Assembly: GCA_045538305.1 (NCBI GenBank)
Contig: JAZSRC010000031.1
Location: 1 to 34,077, forward strand
Length of the DNA stretch: 34,077 bases
Direction: 5' to 3'
Origin: SFHK01 sp045538305
Lineage (GTDB): Bacteria > Bacillota > Clostridia > Christensenellales > Aristaeellaceae
Shown: positions 17,509 through 25,150 of the stretch, in pieces
How positions within the stretch are numbered: position 1 is the stretch's first letter
How the letters are laid out: every line of letters starts with the position of its first letter
Notes under the pieces: model-generated
Told to the model about the DNA's origin: nothing
The model's database searches: none
Seen by the model: the letters and a program-made list of their open reading frames with translations, nothing else
Position numbers and translations under genes: made by a program

Positions 17509-18924
17509 ATGAATTACGAAAAGCTGGATGCAATTGTGGAGTCCAAACGGGAAGAGATACTGAAGACAATGAAGAAATGGCTGGCGATTCCGTCGGTTCA
17601 GGCTCCGCGCTGCGCCGATAACGCGCCGTTTGGCGAGAATGTCAGGCACATGCTCGATACCGCGATGGCAGATGCGAAGGAAATGGGCTTTGACGTAAAG
17701 GAGTTCGACGGCTATGCCATGCACGCACAGATGGGCAAGGGCGAGGAAACGATGGGCATACTGTGCCATCTCGATGTCGTGCCCGCAGGAGACGGCTGGA
17801 CGTTTGACCCGTGGGGCGCGGAAATTTCCGATGGGAAGCTGTATGCCCGCGGTGTTGTCGACGATAAGGGCCCTGCGATTATGACGCTGTACGCCATGCA
17901 GGCTGTGCGCGAGGCGGGTATTCCTATGAAGGACGGTGTTCGCCTGATTCTCGGCTGCGATGAAGAAACAGGCATGACCGATATGCGCTATTATGTCCAG
18001 CATTCCGATCTTCCGGATTATGGCTTCAGCCCCGATGCGGAATTCCCCGTAATCAATATCGAAAAAGGCGGCCTCGGGCTGATCCTCGGAAAGGTAACCT
18101 CGGGCGAAGAAGATGACGCCGAGATACCGGTATATACCCTGTATGCGGGCGAAAGATCCAACGTGGTTCCGGGCGTTGCGTGGGCAAAAATCGGCGTTAA
18201 GGATTGGGACTCCTTTGCTGCGAAGCTGAATGGTGTGATTGAGGAAACCGGCTTTGACCTTACGCTGGAAAAGGTGGGATACGGCATATACCGCCTGACG
18301 GCGACGGGCGTTTCCGCGCATGCATCGATGCCGCATCTTGGCAAAAATGCCGCCGGCATGCTGCTGATCGCGCTGAAAATGCTTAACGCGGGCGGCCCCA
18401 GCAAGGAAGCCATTAAGCATCTGGCGGACATTATCGGCCTTGAGGGCGACGGAAAGTCGCTGGGTATCGCGCAGCAAGACGAACTTTCCGGTGCGCTTAC
18501 CTGCAATCTCGGCATTCTGCGCTACGAGAAGGGTTCCCTTACCGCGCGTCTTGACATCCGCTACCCGCTGTGCGCCAACGAAACCGAAATGTGCGGACGC
18601 GCTGCCGAAACCGCCGGTAAAGGCGGCATGTACGTTCAGAAGGTCTCCTCCCATGGACCGCACCATGTAAGCGCCGATCATAAGGTAGTCAAGGGCCTTC
18701 TGAAAGCCTATGAGGATGCAACCGGACGTGAAGGCTTTACCATTGCCATCGGCGGCGGAACCTATTCCCGCTGTATACCCAACACCGTGGCTTTCGGCCC
18801 GGTATTCCCCGGCGATATCGATCCGTGCCATGTGGCGGACGAATATATCGATATCGAAAAAATGATGCTTTCCACGCGCATTATCGCGCGCGCGATTGCG
18901 GAATTGGCAGGCAAACATGAATAA
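17509..18924 (+). CDS. M20 family dipeptidase (PepV/Sapep-like)
   Basis: Cytoplasmic zinc exopeptidase of 471 residues that cleaves dipeptides. Di-zinc site motifs are visible: HLDVVPAGDGW (first His and Asp), GRGVVDDKG-type ARGVVDDKGP (bridging Asp), and the catalytic Glu pair in GCDEETGMTD. A metal-ligand Asp follows in FSPDAEFPV, and the last His may be in the C-terminal CHVADEYI. The lid or dimerisation domain occupies about residues 190-370. The Asp-Asp-Lys arrangement and length fit PepV rather than the shorter M20 deacetylases. GGAGG precedes the ATG. It heads the unit with cmk, which starts inside its last codons (8-base overlap). Confidence 0.93.
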   Translation: MNYEKLDAIVESKREEILKTMKKWLAIPSVQAPRCADNAPFGENVRHMLDTAMADAKEMGFDVKEFDGYAMHAQMGKGEETMGILCHLDVVPAGDGWTFDPWGAEISDGKLYARGVVDDKGPAIMTLYAMQAVREAGIPMKDGVRLILGCDEETGMTDMRYYVQHSDLPDYGFSPDAEFPVINIEKGGLGLILGKVTSGEEDDAEIPVYTLYAGERSNVVPGVAWAKIGVKDWDSFAAKLNGVIEETGFDLTLEKVGYGIYRLTATGVSAHASMPHLGKNAAGMLLIALKMLNAGGPSKEAIKHLADIIGLEGDGKSLGIAQQDELSGALTCNLGILRYEKGSLTARLDIRYPLCANETEMCGRAAETAGKGGMYVQKVSSHGPHHVSADHKVVKGLLKAYEDATGREGFTIAIGGGTYSRCIPNTVAFGPVFPGDIDPCHVADEYIDIEKMMLSTRIIARAIAELAGKHE

Positions 18925-19594
18925 ATCCATTTTTTCCATTGCTATTGACGGCCCCTGCGGAGCGGGTAAGAGCAGCGTAGCCAAGCGCGTTGCCAAAGAA
19001 CTTGGGGTACTGTATCTGGATACGGGCGCTATGTACCGCGCGGTCGGGCTGTATATGCTGAGAAACGAAATCTGTCTGGAAGCAGCCGCCATATCCGCGC
19101 ATGCGGCCGAACCGGCTATTACGGTCAAATATGAAGACGGCGTACAGAAAACGTTCCTGTTTGATGAGGATGTGTCCGGCGAAATCCGCACGCCCGAGGT
19201 TTCCAACGCCGCTTCTCAGGTGGCGACGGTTGACGCCGTCAGATGGCGTATGGTGGATTTGCAGCGTGAAATCGCAGGCGGAATATCGCTGGTGATGGAT
19301 GGGCGCGATATCGGTACGTGCGTTCTGCCGGATGCAACGCTCAAAGTGTACCTGACGGCTTCTGCCGAAGTTCGCGCCATGCGCAGATTCCTTGAAAATC
19401 AGAAAACGGGCAGCGGTCAGACCTATCAGCAGGTGCTTGACGATGTGAACGCCCGCGATATCAACGATACCACGCGCGAGCATTCTCCGCTGATGAAGGC
19501 GGCAGATGCGGTGGTGGTGGATTCGTCCGATATGACGGAGGATGAGGTTGTACGGCGTGTGATTGAGTTGCTTTTTGCCAGAATAAGGGGGTAA
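18917..19594 (+). CDS. cmk: Cytidylate kinase
   Basis: Phosphorylates CMP and dCMP to the diphosphates. 225 residues, the usual bacterial length. The P-loop is GPCGAGKSS (12-20), followed by DTGAMYRAVG for substrate binding and MDGRDIGTCVLPDA, plus a lid region (MRRFLENQKTG, then ARDINDTTREHSPL). ATG 18917 is chosen because the family N-terminus begins two or three residues before the first beta strand (MNKSIFSIAIDG); an in-frame TTG seven codons earlier adds nothing conserved. The start overlaps the dipeptidase stop by eight bases and the ribosome site is weak, so coupling is likely. The order cmk-plsC-ispH-S1 is conserved in many Clostridia. Confidence 0.97.
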   Translation: MNKSIFSIAIDGPCGAGKSSVAKRVAKELGVLYLDTGAMYRAVGLYMLRNEICLEAAAISAHAAEPAITVKYEDGVQKTFLFDEDVSGEIRTPEVSNAASQVATVDAVRWRMVDLQREIAGGISLVMDGRDIGTCVLPDATLKVYLTASAEVRAMRRFLENQKTGSGQTYQQVLDDVNARDINDTTREHSPLMKAADAVVVDSSDMTEDEVVRRVIELLFARIRG

Positions 19595-19600
19595 CACGGT

Positions 19601-20197
19601 ATGAAGCCCTGGTTTTACAGCCTGATTGCATGCCTGTACCGCGTGTTTTGTGCGCTGGTTCATCCGGTTCGGATTGAGGGTGCCCAGAATGTGCCGGACG
19701 ACGGGCCTGTCATTTTGTGTGCAAACCATAAAAGCGCACAGGATCCGTTTGTTGTGGCTGCCTATTTGCGGCGAAAAGTTCGGTTTATAGCAAAAAAGGA
19801 ACTGTTTAACAACAGGATTGTTGGAGCTTTGGCTGCGTCGGTAGGCGCATTCCCCGTGGCGAGGGGCGAAAATGATATCTCCGCCATTCGCACATCGCTT
19901 GCGGTTCTCAAGGACGGCGGCGTGCTGGGGATCTTCCCGGAAGGCCACCGCTATCATGACGGACAGATGCACAGGGCGGAAAACGGCGTTTCCCTGATTG
20001 CGCTCCGGTCGAAGGCTGCCGTTATTCCCGCATATATCGATGGAAATTACAGGATGTTTAAGCGAATAACCGTTACATACGGAAATCCTGTCGACCTTTC
20101 CGATTTTTATGGGAAAATGGATGCGCAAACGCTGTCGCTTGCTACCGACAAAATCTTTGGCGCTATGCTGGAGCTTGCGGAAAAAGACAGAAAATAA
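19601..20197 (+). CDS. plsC: 1-acyl-sn-glycerol-3-phosphate acyltransferase
   Basis: Adds the second acyl chain to lysophosphatidic acid to form phosphatidic acid at the inner face of the membrane. The 198 residues carry the catalytic HX4D motif as NHKSAQD (His43, Asp48), the glycerol-phosphate site FPEG (112-115) and a hydrophobic N-terminal segment (about 5-22). A GGGGG stretch precedes the ATG. The gene begins six bases after cmk. Position and length match the PlsC commonly found between cmk and ispH in Clostridia. Acyl specificity cannot be inferred. Confidence 0.94.
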   Translation: MKPWFYSLIACLYRVFCALVHPVRIEGAQNVPDDGPVILCANHKSAQDPFVVAAYLRRKVRFIAKKELFNNRIVGALAASVGAFPVARGENDISAIRTSLAVLKDGGVLGIFPEGHRYHDGQMHRAENGVSLIALRSKAAVIPAYIDGNYRMFKRITVTYGNPVDLSDFYGKMDAQTLSLATDKIFGAMLELAEKDRK

Positions 20198-20242
20198 TGT
20201 TAAATTATTGAATAATATCTTTCCTTTGCAGGAAAAGGTATT

Positions 20243-20248
20243 ATAATA
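20243..20248 (+). promoter_or_regulatory. Possible -10 element before ispH-S1
   Basis: A perfect TATAAT lies about 55 bases before the proposed ispH start, but no good -35 is found at the right distance. It follows a small CTTTCC/GGAAAAG inverted repeat. If active, it would provide extra transcription of the fused S1 gene. Confidence 0.35.
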
Positions 20249-20303
20249 TTGAATTATGAAACGATGCAGTATTTGGGTATCGGTTCGAAAGGGATGAGCT
20301 TCA

Positions 20304-22277
20304 ATCGCACGCGTAACCGTTGCCGCGTCCGCCGGATATTGTTTCGGCGTACGAAGAGCAATGAACCTTGCGGATCAGTCCGCGCCGGCGTATACGCTGG
20401 GCCCGCTGATTCATAACGCCATTGCCGTTTCTCAATTGGCGCAAAAAGGCGTGGTTTCCGTGGAACGGGTTGAGGATATTCCCGACGGGGCGAAGGCCGT
20501 AATACGCTCGCATGGCGTTGGCCGCGAAACGCTTAGAATGCTGATGAATCGCTCGCAGGTAATTGACGCAACGTGCCCGTATGTGACGCTGATTCACAAT
20601 ATGGTGAAGGAAGCTTCCGAAAAGGGCGTACCGGTTATTGTCGCCGGGCGCAGGGAGCATCCGGAGGTTGTGGGCACGCTCGGCTGGGCGGGTCAGAATG
20701 CCTATGTCGTATCCACGGAGGAGGAAGCTCTGCGGCTTCCTGAAATGGATGAGGCGCTTGTCGTTGCGCAGACGACGCTTGGCAACGAGCGGTATACGAA
20801 AATTGCCGATGCGGTTCAAAAGCGCGTGAAGCACGCCGACATACGGAATACTGTATGCAGCGCTACACAGAAGCGGCAGGCCGAGGCCCGTTCGCTTGCC
20901 CGAGAAAAGGACGTTATGTTGGTGGTGGGCGATCCCGCCAGCGCAAACACCAGAATGCTGTATCAGATCGCTAAAGAAGAGTGTCCGCGCACATATCTTA
21001 TAGAAAATGTTGCGGCGCTTGAGGGCATACCGGTCAGCCCGAATGACCTGATTGGGATTACAGCCGGTGCTTCCACACCGGATTGTACATATAAGGAGGT
21101 TGTAGCACGAATGAACGACATCGAGAACAAGGTCACAACGATTGAGAACCCCCAGGAGGCCGCCGATATTTCTACCGAATCCGATTTCGCGTCCGCATTT
21201 GAAAAGACGATGGTGCAGATTCGTCCCGGCCAGACGATCACAGGCAAAGTGGTCCAGATCACTGAAGACGAGGTATGCGTCAATATCGGATATAAGGCTG
21301 ACGGCCTTGTAAAGAAATCCGACCTTTGCGTTACCGATGTCAAGATCGATGATGAGATCGAAGTCGAAGTCGTTAAGGTCAACGACGGAGAGGGCAACGT
21401 GCTGCTGAGCCAGAAGAACCTCATCAACCGCAAGAATTGGGATGAGATCGTTGCCAAGAGCGAAAACGGCGAGTACGTTGACGGTGTTGGCAAAGAAGCC
21501 GTCAAGGGCGGCCTGCTGGCAACTGTAAACGGCATCCGCACCTTCATCCCCGCATCTCAGCTGTCCTTGCGCTATGTCGAGAAGATCGATGATTTCGTAG
21601 GCAAGGAAATGAAGCTCAAGATCATCGAGCTTGACCGCTCCAAGAAGCGCATTGTAGCTTCCCGCAAAGCCGTTCTGGCCGAAGAAGAAACCGCCCGCAA
21701 GAAGGCCATCTGGTCCACTCTTGAGATCGGTTCCATCGTTTCCGGTACCGTTCGCAGAATCGCCGACTTCGGCGCATTTGTGGACATCGGCGGCGTTGAC
21801 GGACTTGTACACGTAACCGACCTCAGCTGGGGCCGCGTAAAGCATCCCTCTGATGTTATCAAGGTTGGCGACGTTATCGACGTTAAGATCATGAACGTGG
21901 ATCCCGAGAAGGAGCGCGTATCCCTTTCCTACAAGCAGACCCGTCCGCAGCCCTGGACTGTAGCCGATCAGAAGTATCCCGTAGGCTCCGTCGTAGTAGG
22001 CAAGGTTGCCCGCATCACCACCTTCGGCGCTTTCGTAGAGCTTGAGCCCGGCCTCGACGGTCTGGTACACATCTCTCAGTGCGCGCTGACCCACATCGAA
22101 AAGGTTGAAAACGCCCTGCACGAAGGCGACGAAGTTCGCGTGAAGGTTCTGGACGTTAACACTGCTGCCAAGCGCATCAGCCTGTCCGTACGCCAGGTAC
22201 TCGAGGATGAAGCCCTCGAAACCGCCGCTGCTACCGACATCGCCGATGAGTACGCCATCGAAGGCGCAGCAGAATAA
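20304..22277 (+). CDS. IspH (HMBPP reductase) fused to ribosomal protein S1
   Basis: Residues 1-269 form the 4Fe-4S enzyme that makes IPP and DMAPP in the last MEP-pathway step. Iron-sulfur cysteines are Cys13 (GYCFGV), Cys91 (DATCP) and Cys185 (NTVCSAT); substrate residues are His37, His70, His119 and Glu121. Residues 270-657 hold four S1 RNA-binding repeats, two of them with the strong FGAFV pattern, as in ribosomal S1 of low-GC Gram-positives. Such fusions are known in Clostridia. The first ATG (20361) would remove Cys13 and the GYCFGV motif, so the true start must be upstream. The only open space is after a TGA at 20295, where ATC at 20304 gives MARVTVAASAGYCFGV, ten bases after AAAGGG. 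Codon choice shifts at the S1 part toward AAG, GTC and ATC. Promoter support is weak; co-transcription with cmk-plsC is likely. Confidence 0.95.
   Translation: MARVTVAASAGYCFGVRRAMNLADQSAPAYTLGPLIHNAIAVSQLAQKGVVSVERVEDIPDGAKAVIRSHGVGRETLRMLMNRSQVIDATCPYVTLIHNMVKEASEKGVPVIVAGRREHPEVVGTLGWAGQNAYVVSTEEEALRLPEMDEALVVAQTTLGNERYTKIADAVQKRVKHADIRNTVCSATQKRQAEARSLAREKDVMLVVGDPASANTRMLYQIAKEECPRTYLIENVAALEGIPVSPNDLIGITAGASTPDCTYKEVVARMNDIENKVTTIENPQEAADISTESDFASAFEKTMVQIRPGQTITGKVVQITEDEVCVNIGYKADGLVKKSDLCVTDVKIDDEIEVEVVKVNDGEGNVLLSQKNLINRKNWDEIVAKSENGEYVDGVGKEAVKGGLLATVNGIRTFIPASQLSLRYVEKIDDFVGKEMKLKIIELDRSKKRIVASRKAVLAEEETARKKAIWSTLEIGSIVSGTVRRIADFGAFVDIGGVDGLVHVTDLSWGRVKHPSDVIKVGDVIDVKIMNVDPEKERVSLSYKQTRPQPWTVADQKYPVGSVVVGKVARITTFGAFVELEPGLDGLVHISQCALTHIEKVENALHEGDEVRVKVLDVNTAAKRISLSVRQVLEDEALETAAATDIADEYAIEGAAE
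21093..21113 (+). promoter_or_regulatory. Internal ribosome site and ATG at the IspH/S1 junction
   Basis: AAGGAGG (21093-21099), the strongest Shine-Dalgarno match in the neighbourhood, stands 11 bases before an in-frame ATG (21111). That ATG begins the S1 half (MNDIENKV). Initiation here would give a free 388-residue S1 protein besides the fusion. The spacing is on the long side. Confidence 0.55.
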
Positions 22278-22292
22278 TCAGGTAACGCTGAC

Positions 22293-22328
22293 AACGCCAT
22301 CTCATGAAAGTGGGATGGCGTTTTTTTT
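22293..22328 (+). terminator. Intrinsic terminator after ispH-S1
   Basis: Nine-base-pair stem AACGCCATC/GATGGCGTT with a 12-base loop, followed by an uninterrupted T run through 22328. It ends the unit that starts at the 17448 promoter. Confidence 0.93.
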
Positions 22329-22359
22329 AAAAGGGATACCGTTCGGCTGCCAGTTATGT

Positions 22360-22365
22360 TATACT
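22360..22365 (+). promoter_or_regulatory. Possible -10 element before the GH105 gene
   Basis: TATACT sits 32 bases before the TTG start, just after the terminator. No clear -35 was found at 16-18 bases upstream, so an activator may be needed or the assignment may be wrong. Confidence 0.35.
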
Positions 22366-22397
22366 AAAAGAAATCATTTAGCTAAGGGGGAGTTTTC

Positions 22398-23477
22398 TTG
22401 AAGCCTCAGGATTATGCCGTCAGCGCAGTGGAAACCATGATGAGGAAATTCCGCGCGGAGGAACTGCCGCCCAAAGGACGTTTTCATTACCATCAGGGTG
22501 TGTTTCTTTCCGGCGTTTATCAAACCTACCTGCTTACAAAAAATGAGGCGTATCTGACATACGTCAAAAACTGGGTGGATTCCATCATTGACGAAAACGG
22601 CGTGGTAACCCATTTTGACAAAGGTCAATTGGACGACATTCAGCCGGGCATACTGCTGTATCCGCTGTATAAAATCACGGGCGACCCGCGCTATAAAAAG
22701 GCGCTTGATACGCTCTGCCCGATCATTTATGAATTCCCGCGCAATCACGTGGGCGGCTTCTGGCATAAAGAGCGCTATCCCGATCAGATGTGGCTGGACG
22801 GACTGTATATGGGCGGTCCGATCATGGCGCAGTATGCCAGCGAGTTCGGACGCAGCGAGTATTACGATCTGGTCGCCGAGCAGGTGGACCTGATGTGGAA
22901 ATATACCATCGATGAAAAAACCGGGCTATTGTATCACGCATGGGACAGCGTGATCGAGCGCGAATGGGCCGACCCTGTAACGGGTAAATCCCCTGAATTC
23001 TGGGGGCGCGCCATCGGTTGGGCCGCAATTGCCGTGGAGGACGATCTGGAGTTTATGCCCGAGGATCATCCGGCAAGGGCAGGCATGATTGAAAAGGTGA
23101 AAAATCTCGTAACGGCGCTTACAAAGTTCCAGACGGCGGACGGAAGATGGTATCAGGTGGTTGACAAGGCGGATCAGGAGGGCAATTGGCCGGAAAACTC
23201 CTGCAGCAGCCTGTATACCGCCGCAATCTGTCGTGCGGTGCGAAAGGGCTATGTGGCAAAGGATCTGCTTGCGTTTGCCCAAAAGGGCTTTAAGGGCGTG
23301 ACCGACAGCCTTACATGGGAAAACGACGATCTGCTGATCGGCAGCATTTGCATTGGTACGGGCGTAGGCGATTATACGCACTACATCAACCGTCCCACGT
23401 CTGTAAACGATCTTCACGGCGTAGGCGCGTTCCTGCTGATGTGCGCCGAAGCCGCCCTGTGCGGAATTGAATCATAA
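22398..23477 (+). CDS. GH105-type unsaturated glycuronyl (rhamnogalacturonyl) hydrolase
   Basis: Cytoplasmic glycosidase of 359 residues that removes the unsaturated uronic acid left at the non-reducing end by polysaccharide lyases. The (alpha/alpha)6-barrel family signatures are present: QLDDIQPG (Asp79), DQMWLDGLYMGGP (Asp134), YHAWDS, and FWGRAIGW. The two Asp residues are 55 apart, as I recall for the acid pair of Bacillus YteR. There is no signal peptide. The start is TTG with AAGGGGGAG about seven bases upstream; no better start is available near the conserved N-terminus. It stands alone, with no lyase, transporter or regulator nearby, and surE begins 15 bases later. The exact sugar (rhamnogalacturonan or glycosaminoglycan-type, GH88) is uncertain. 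Confidence 0.88.
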   Translation: MKPQDYAVSAVETMMRKFRAEELPPKGRFHYHQGVFLSGVYQTYLLTKNEAYLTYVKNWVDSIIDENGVVTHFDKGQLDDIQPGILLYPLYKITGDPRYKKALDTLCPIIYEFPRNHVGGFWHKERYPDQMWLDGLYMGGPIMAQYASEFGRSEYYDLVAEQVDLMWKYTIDEKTGLLYHAWDSVIEREWADPVTGKSPEFWGRAIGWAAIAVEDDLEFMPEDHPARAGMIEKVKNLVTALTKFQTADGRWYQVVDKADQEGNWPENSCSSLYTAAICRAVRKGYVAKDLLAFAQKGFKGVTDSLTWENDDLLIGSICIGTGVGDYTHYINRPTSVNDLHGVGAFLLMCAEAALCGIES

Positions 23478-23492
23478 ACAGAGGAGACAAAT

Positions 23493-24248
23493 ATGCACAT
23501 ACTTCTTACCAATGACGACGGAATTCGCGCAGAAGGAATTATTCAGCTTGCCCGCGCGGCAATGGACGCGGGACACCGTGTTACCATTTGCGCGCCCGAT
23601 CGCGAAAGAAGCGCGTCCAGCCATTCCATCAACATCGTGCCGCCCTTGAGGGCAACCAGAACCGAAGTATACGGCGCAACGGCGTTTGCGGTGGACGGAA
23701 CGCCTGCAGACTGTGCGCGCCTTGGCGTATTTCTGATGAGGGACGACGCGCCGGACATTGTGATTTCCGGAATCAACCGCGGGCCGAATCTTGGCGGCGC
23801 ATGCATATACTCCGGGACCGTAGGCGCCGCGATGGAAGCCTCTATGGCAGGGCGTCCCGCAATTGCGGTAAGCCTTCGTTCCTTTACGTCCAACGATTAT
23901 TCGGCGGCGGCGAAAATTACGCTGAAGCTGGCGGCATGGGCGCTTGAGCATCCGCTTCCGCGCGGCGCTATCTATAATCTGAATGTACCTGCGCTTGCGT
24001 ATGAAAAGATCCTGGGCATTAAGCGAACTCAGGTACTGGCGCCCGTGTTTCTTACTGATGCGCGGTATGAAACATTTAAAAGCGAGTATAATAACACTTA
24101 TTATTTCCTGGCCGACGGACCGGATCATCTGCCCTTCCCCGAGGATTCCGATGAGGTTCTGAATCAGAATGGCTGGGCCACGGTCTCGGCGCTCACATGG
24201 GATATTACCCTTCGTCAAGGCATGGACGATATCGATATTCCGCTCTGA
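23493..24248 (+). CDS. surE: 5'/3'-nucleotidase SurE
   Basis: Metal-dependent phosphatase of nucleoside monophosphates, cytoplasmic, 251 residues. The N-terminal metal site is NDDG (Asp8, Asp9), followed by the Ser loop APDRERSASSHS (around residue 40), the Asn ligand in SGINRGPNLG (about 94-99) and the YSGTVGAAMEA segment. GAGGAG precedes the ATG. It is probably co-transcribed with the GH105 gene. Its stop codon abuts, with no gap, the stop codon of the convergent SPOR gene. Family assignment is firm. Confidence 0.96.
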   Translation: MHILLTNDDGIRAEGIIQLARAAMDAGHRVTICAPDRERSASSHSINIVPPLRATRTEVYGATAFAVDGTPADCARLGVFLMRDDAPDIVISGINRGPNLGGACIYSGTVGAAMEASMAGRPAIAVSLRSFTSNDYSAAAKITLKLAAWALEHPLPRGAIYNLNVPALAYEKILGIKRTQVLAPVFLTDARYETFKSEYNNTYYFLADGPDHLPFPEDSDEVLNQNGWATVSALTWDITLRQGMDDIDIPL

Positions 24249-25043
24249 TCAACCGCTTATTGACGATAAAAACGCCAATCTTGAAAAGCGCATTTCAAGC
24301 GCCTTTAAGCGGATGGCTGAGGCGAGATACATTTCGCCGTCTTTCCGGTTGGAAAGCTCTTTAACATTGGATAGCGCCGTTTGGCATAAGCCGCTCACCT
24401 TCATGCATATCAGGCTCGAGCGGCTGCCGACGGCGTTTTCCATTTTTTGAGCATGAGTTTTCAGTTCATATGCCAGTACCGAAAGATGCGCGCAGGCGTC
24501 CGACGCACGCTGACCGGCGTCAAGATTGGAGGCGATATCCAAAAGCGCGTTTTCCGATTGAACGAGCGCTTTGTACGCTTCGTCAAAGGCGGAAATCTGC
24601 TCATCGGAAGCGCTGATACGGATGGTTATCTCCGCTTGCTTTACCGAAAGGACATCCGCGCCTATCCCTTCGCCGGCCAAACGCTCGCAAACCTTTTTTG
24701 CCGTCGCTTCGTCCTCATAGCAGTTTCCTACGGCATAATACAGATGGTCATCTTTATGTATATAGCCTGCCGCGCCGCGCCCGGCAAAGCGTGCGCTCTG
24801 AATCTGCGCTTCGTCCTTTGTATCATATGCGCCGAAATGTACCAGCCAGTATTCGCCGCCGGTCAGCTTGGCGTCTTTTGAAACGCGCCCGGAAACGGCG
24901 GCGTTATTTTGCTGGTTTAACGGCTCGGATGAATCTTTTTCAACAGCCAGCGTCAGGATATAAAACATTAAGGAGACTATCACGAATGCAATGGCCGCCG
25001 AAAGGCCGGATGCGTGCGTTCGTTTCATTCGAACCTTCTGCAA
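24249..25043 (-). CDS. SPOR-domain membrane protein
   Basis: About 264 residues. A short basic N-terminus (KVRMKRTHASG) and one membrane helix (about 14-33, AAIAFVIVSLMFYILTL) are followed by a linker. A SPOR-like domain covers about residues 60-140 (GEYWLVHFGAYDTKDEA, then YYAVGNCYEDEATAKKVCERL). The rest is a long, mostly helical C-terminal region (about 145-260). SPOR domains bind glycan strands stripped of peptide stems at division or engulfment septa; topology puts this domain outside the membrane. The start is either TTG 25043 (GGAGGGG five bases upstream) or ATG 25028 (AGAAGG five bases upstream). It resembles SpoIIB-like proteins in layout only. It converges on surE with abutting stop codons and no terminator. 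Confidence 0.8.
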   Translation of the reverse strand: MQKVRMKRTHASGLSAAIAFVIVSLMFYILTLAVEKDSSEPLNQQNNAAVSGRVSKDAKLTGGEYWLVHFGAYDTKDEAQIQSARFAGRGAAGYIHKDDHLYYAVGNCYEDEATAKKVCERLAGEGIGADVLSVKQAEITIRISASDEQISAFDEAYKALVQSENALLDIASNLDAGQRASDACAHLSVLAYELKTHAQKMENAVGSRSSLICMKVSGLCQTALSNVKELSNRKDGEMYLASAIRLKALEMRFSRLAFLSSISG

Positions 25044-25088
25044 TTTCTCCCCTCCGTTACTTTTTTTCGCCGGGTTTCTTTATGCCCG

Positions 25089-25117
25089 TTGCATGCAGAG
25101 CCCAAATACGTTATAAT
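25089..25117 (+). promoter_or_regulatory. Sigma-A promoter of the TIM-barrel gene
   Basis: TTGCAT (25089-25094), 17 bases, TATAAT (25112-25117), followed by GGAGG at 25136-25140. It lies in the divergent spacer with the SPOR gene, whose own promoter was not identified. Confidence 0.75.
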
Positions 25118-25150
25118 GCTGATAACAACATATGCGGAGGTATGCAAAAA

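Noticed and set aside
17470..20128. Long minus-strand frames of 578 and 415 codons opposite the dipeptidase, cmk and plsC
   Set aside because: They run across gene borders of three clear plus-strand genes and contain no domains.
20301..22121. A 606-codon minus-strand frame opposite ispH-S1
   Set aside because: The plus strand encodes a well-conserved fusion with all catalytic residues; the minus frame shows no family features.
24698..25150. A 5' extension of the TIM-barrel gene by about 150 codons
   Set aside because: It is antisense to the SPOR gene and lies upstream of the promoter and ribosome site; the family N-terminus begins at the ATG 25151.
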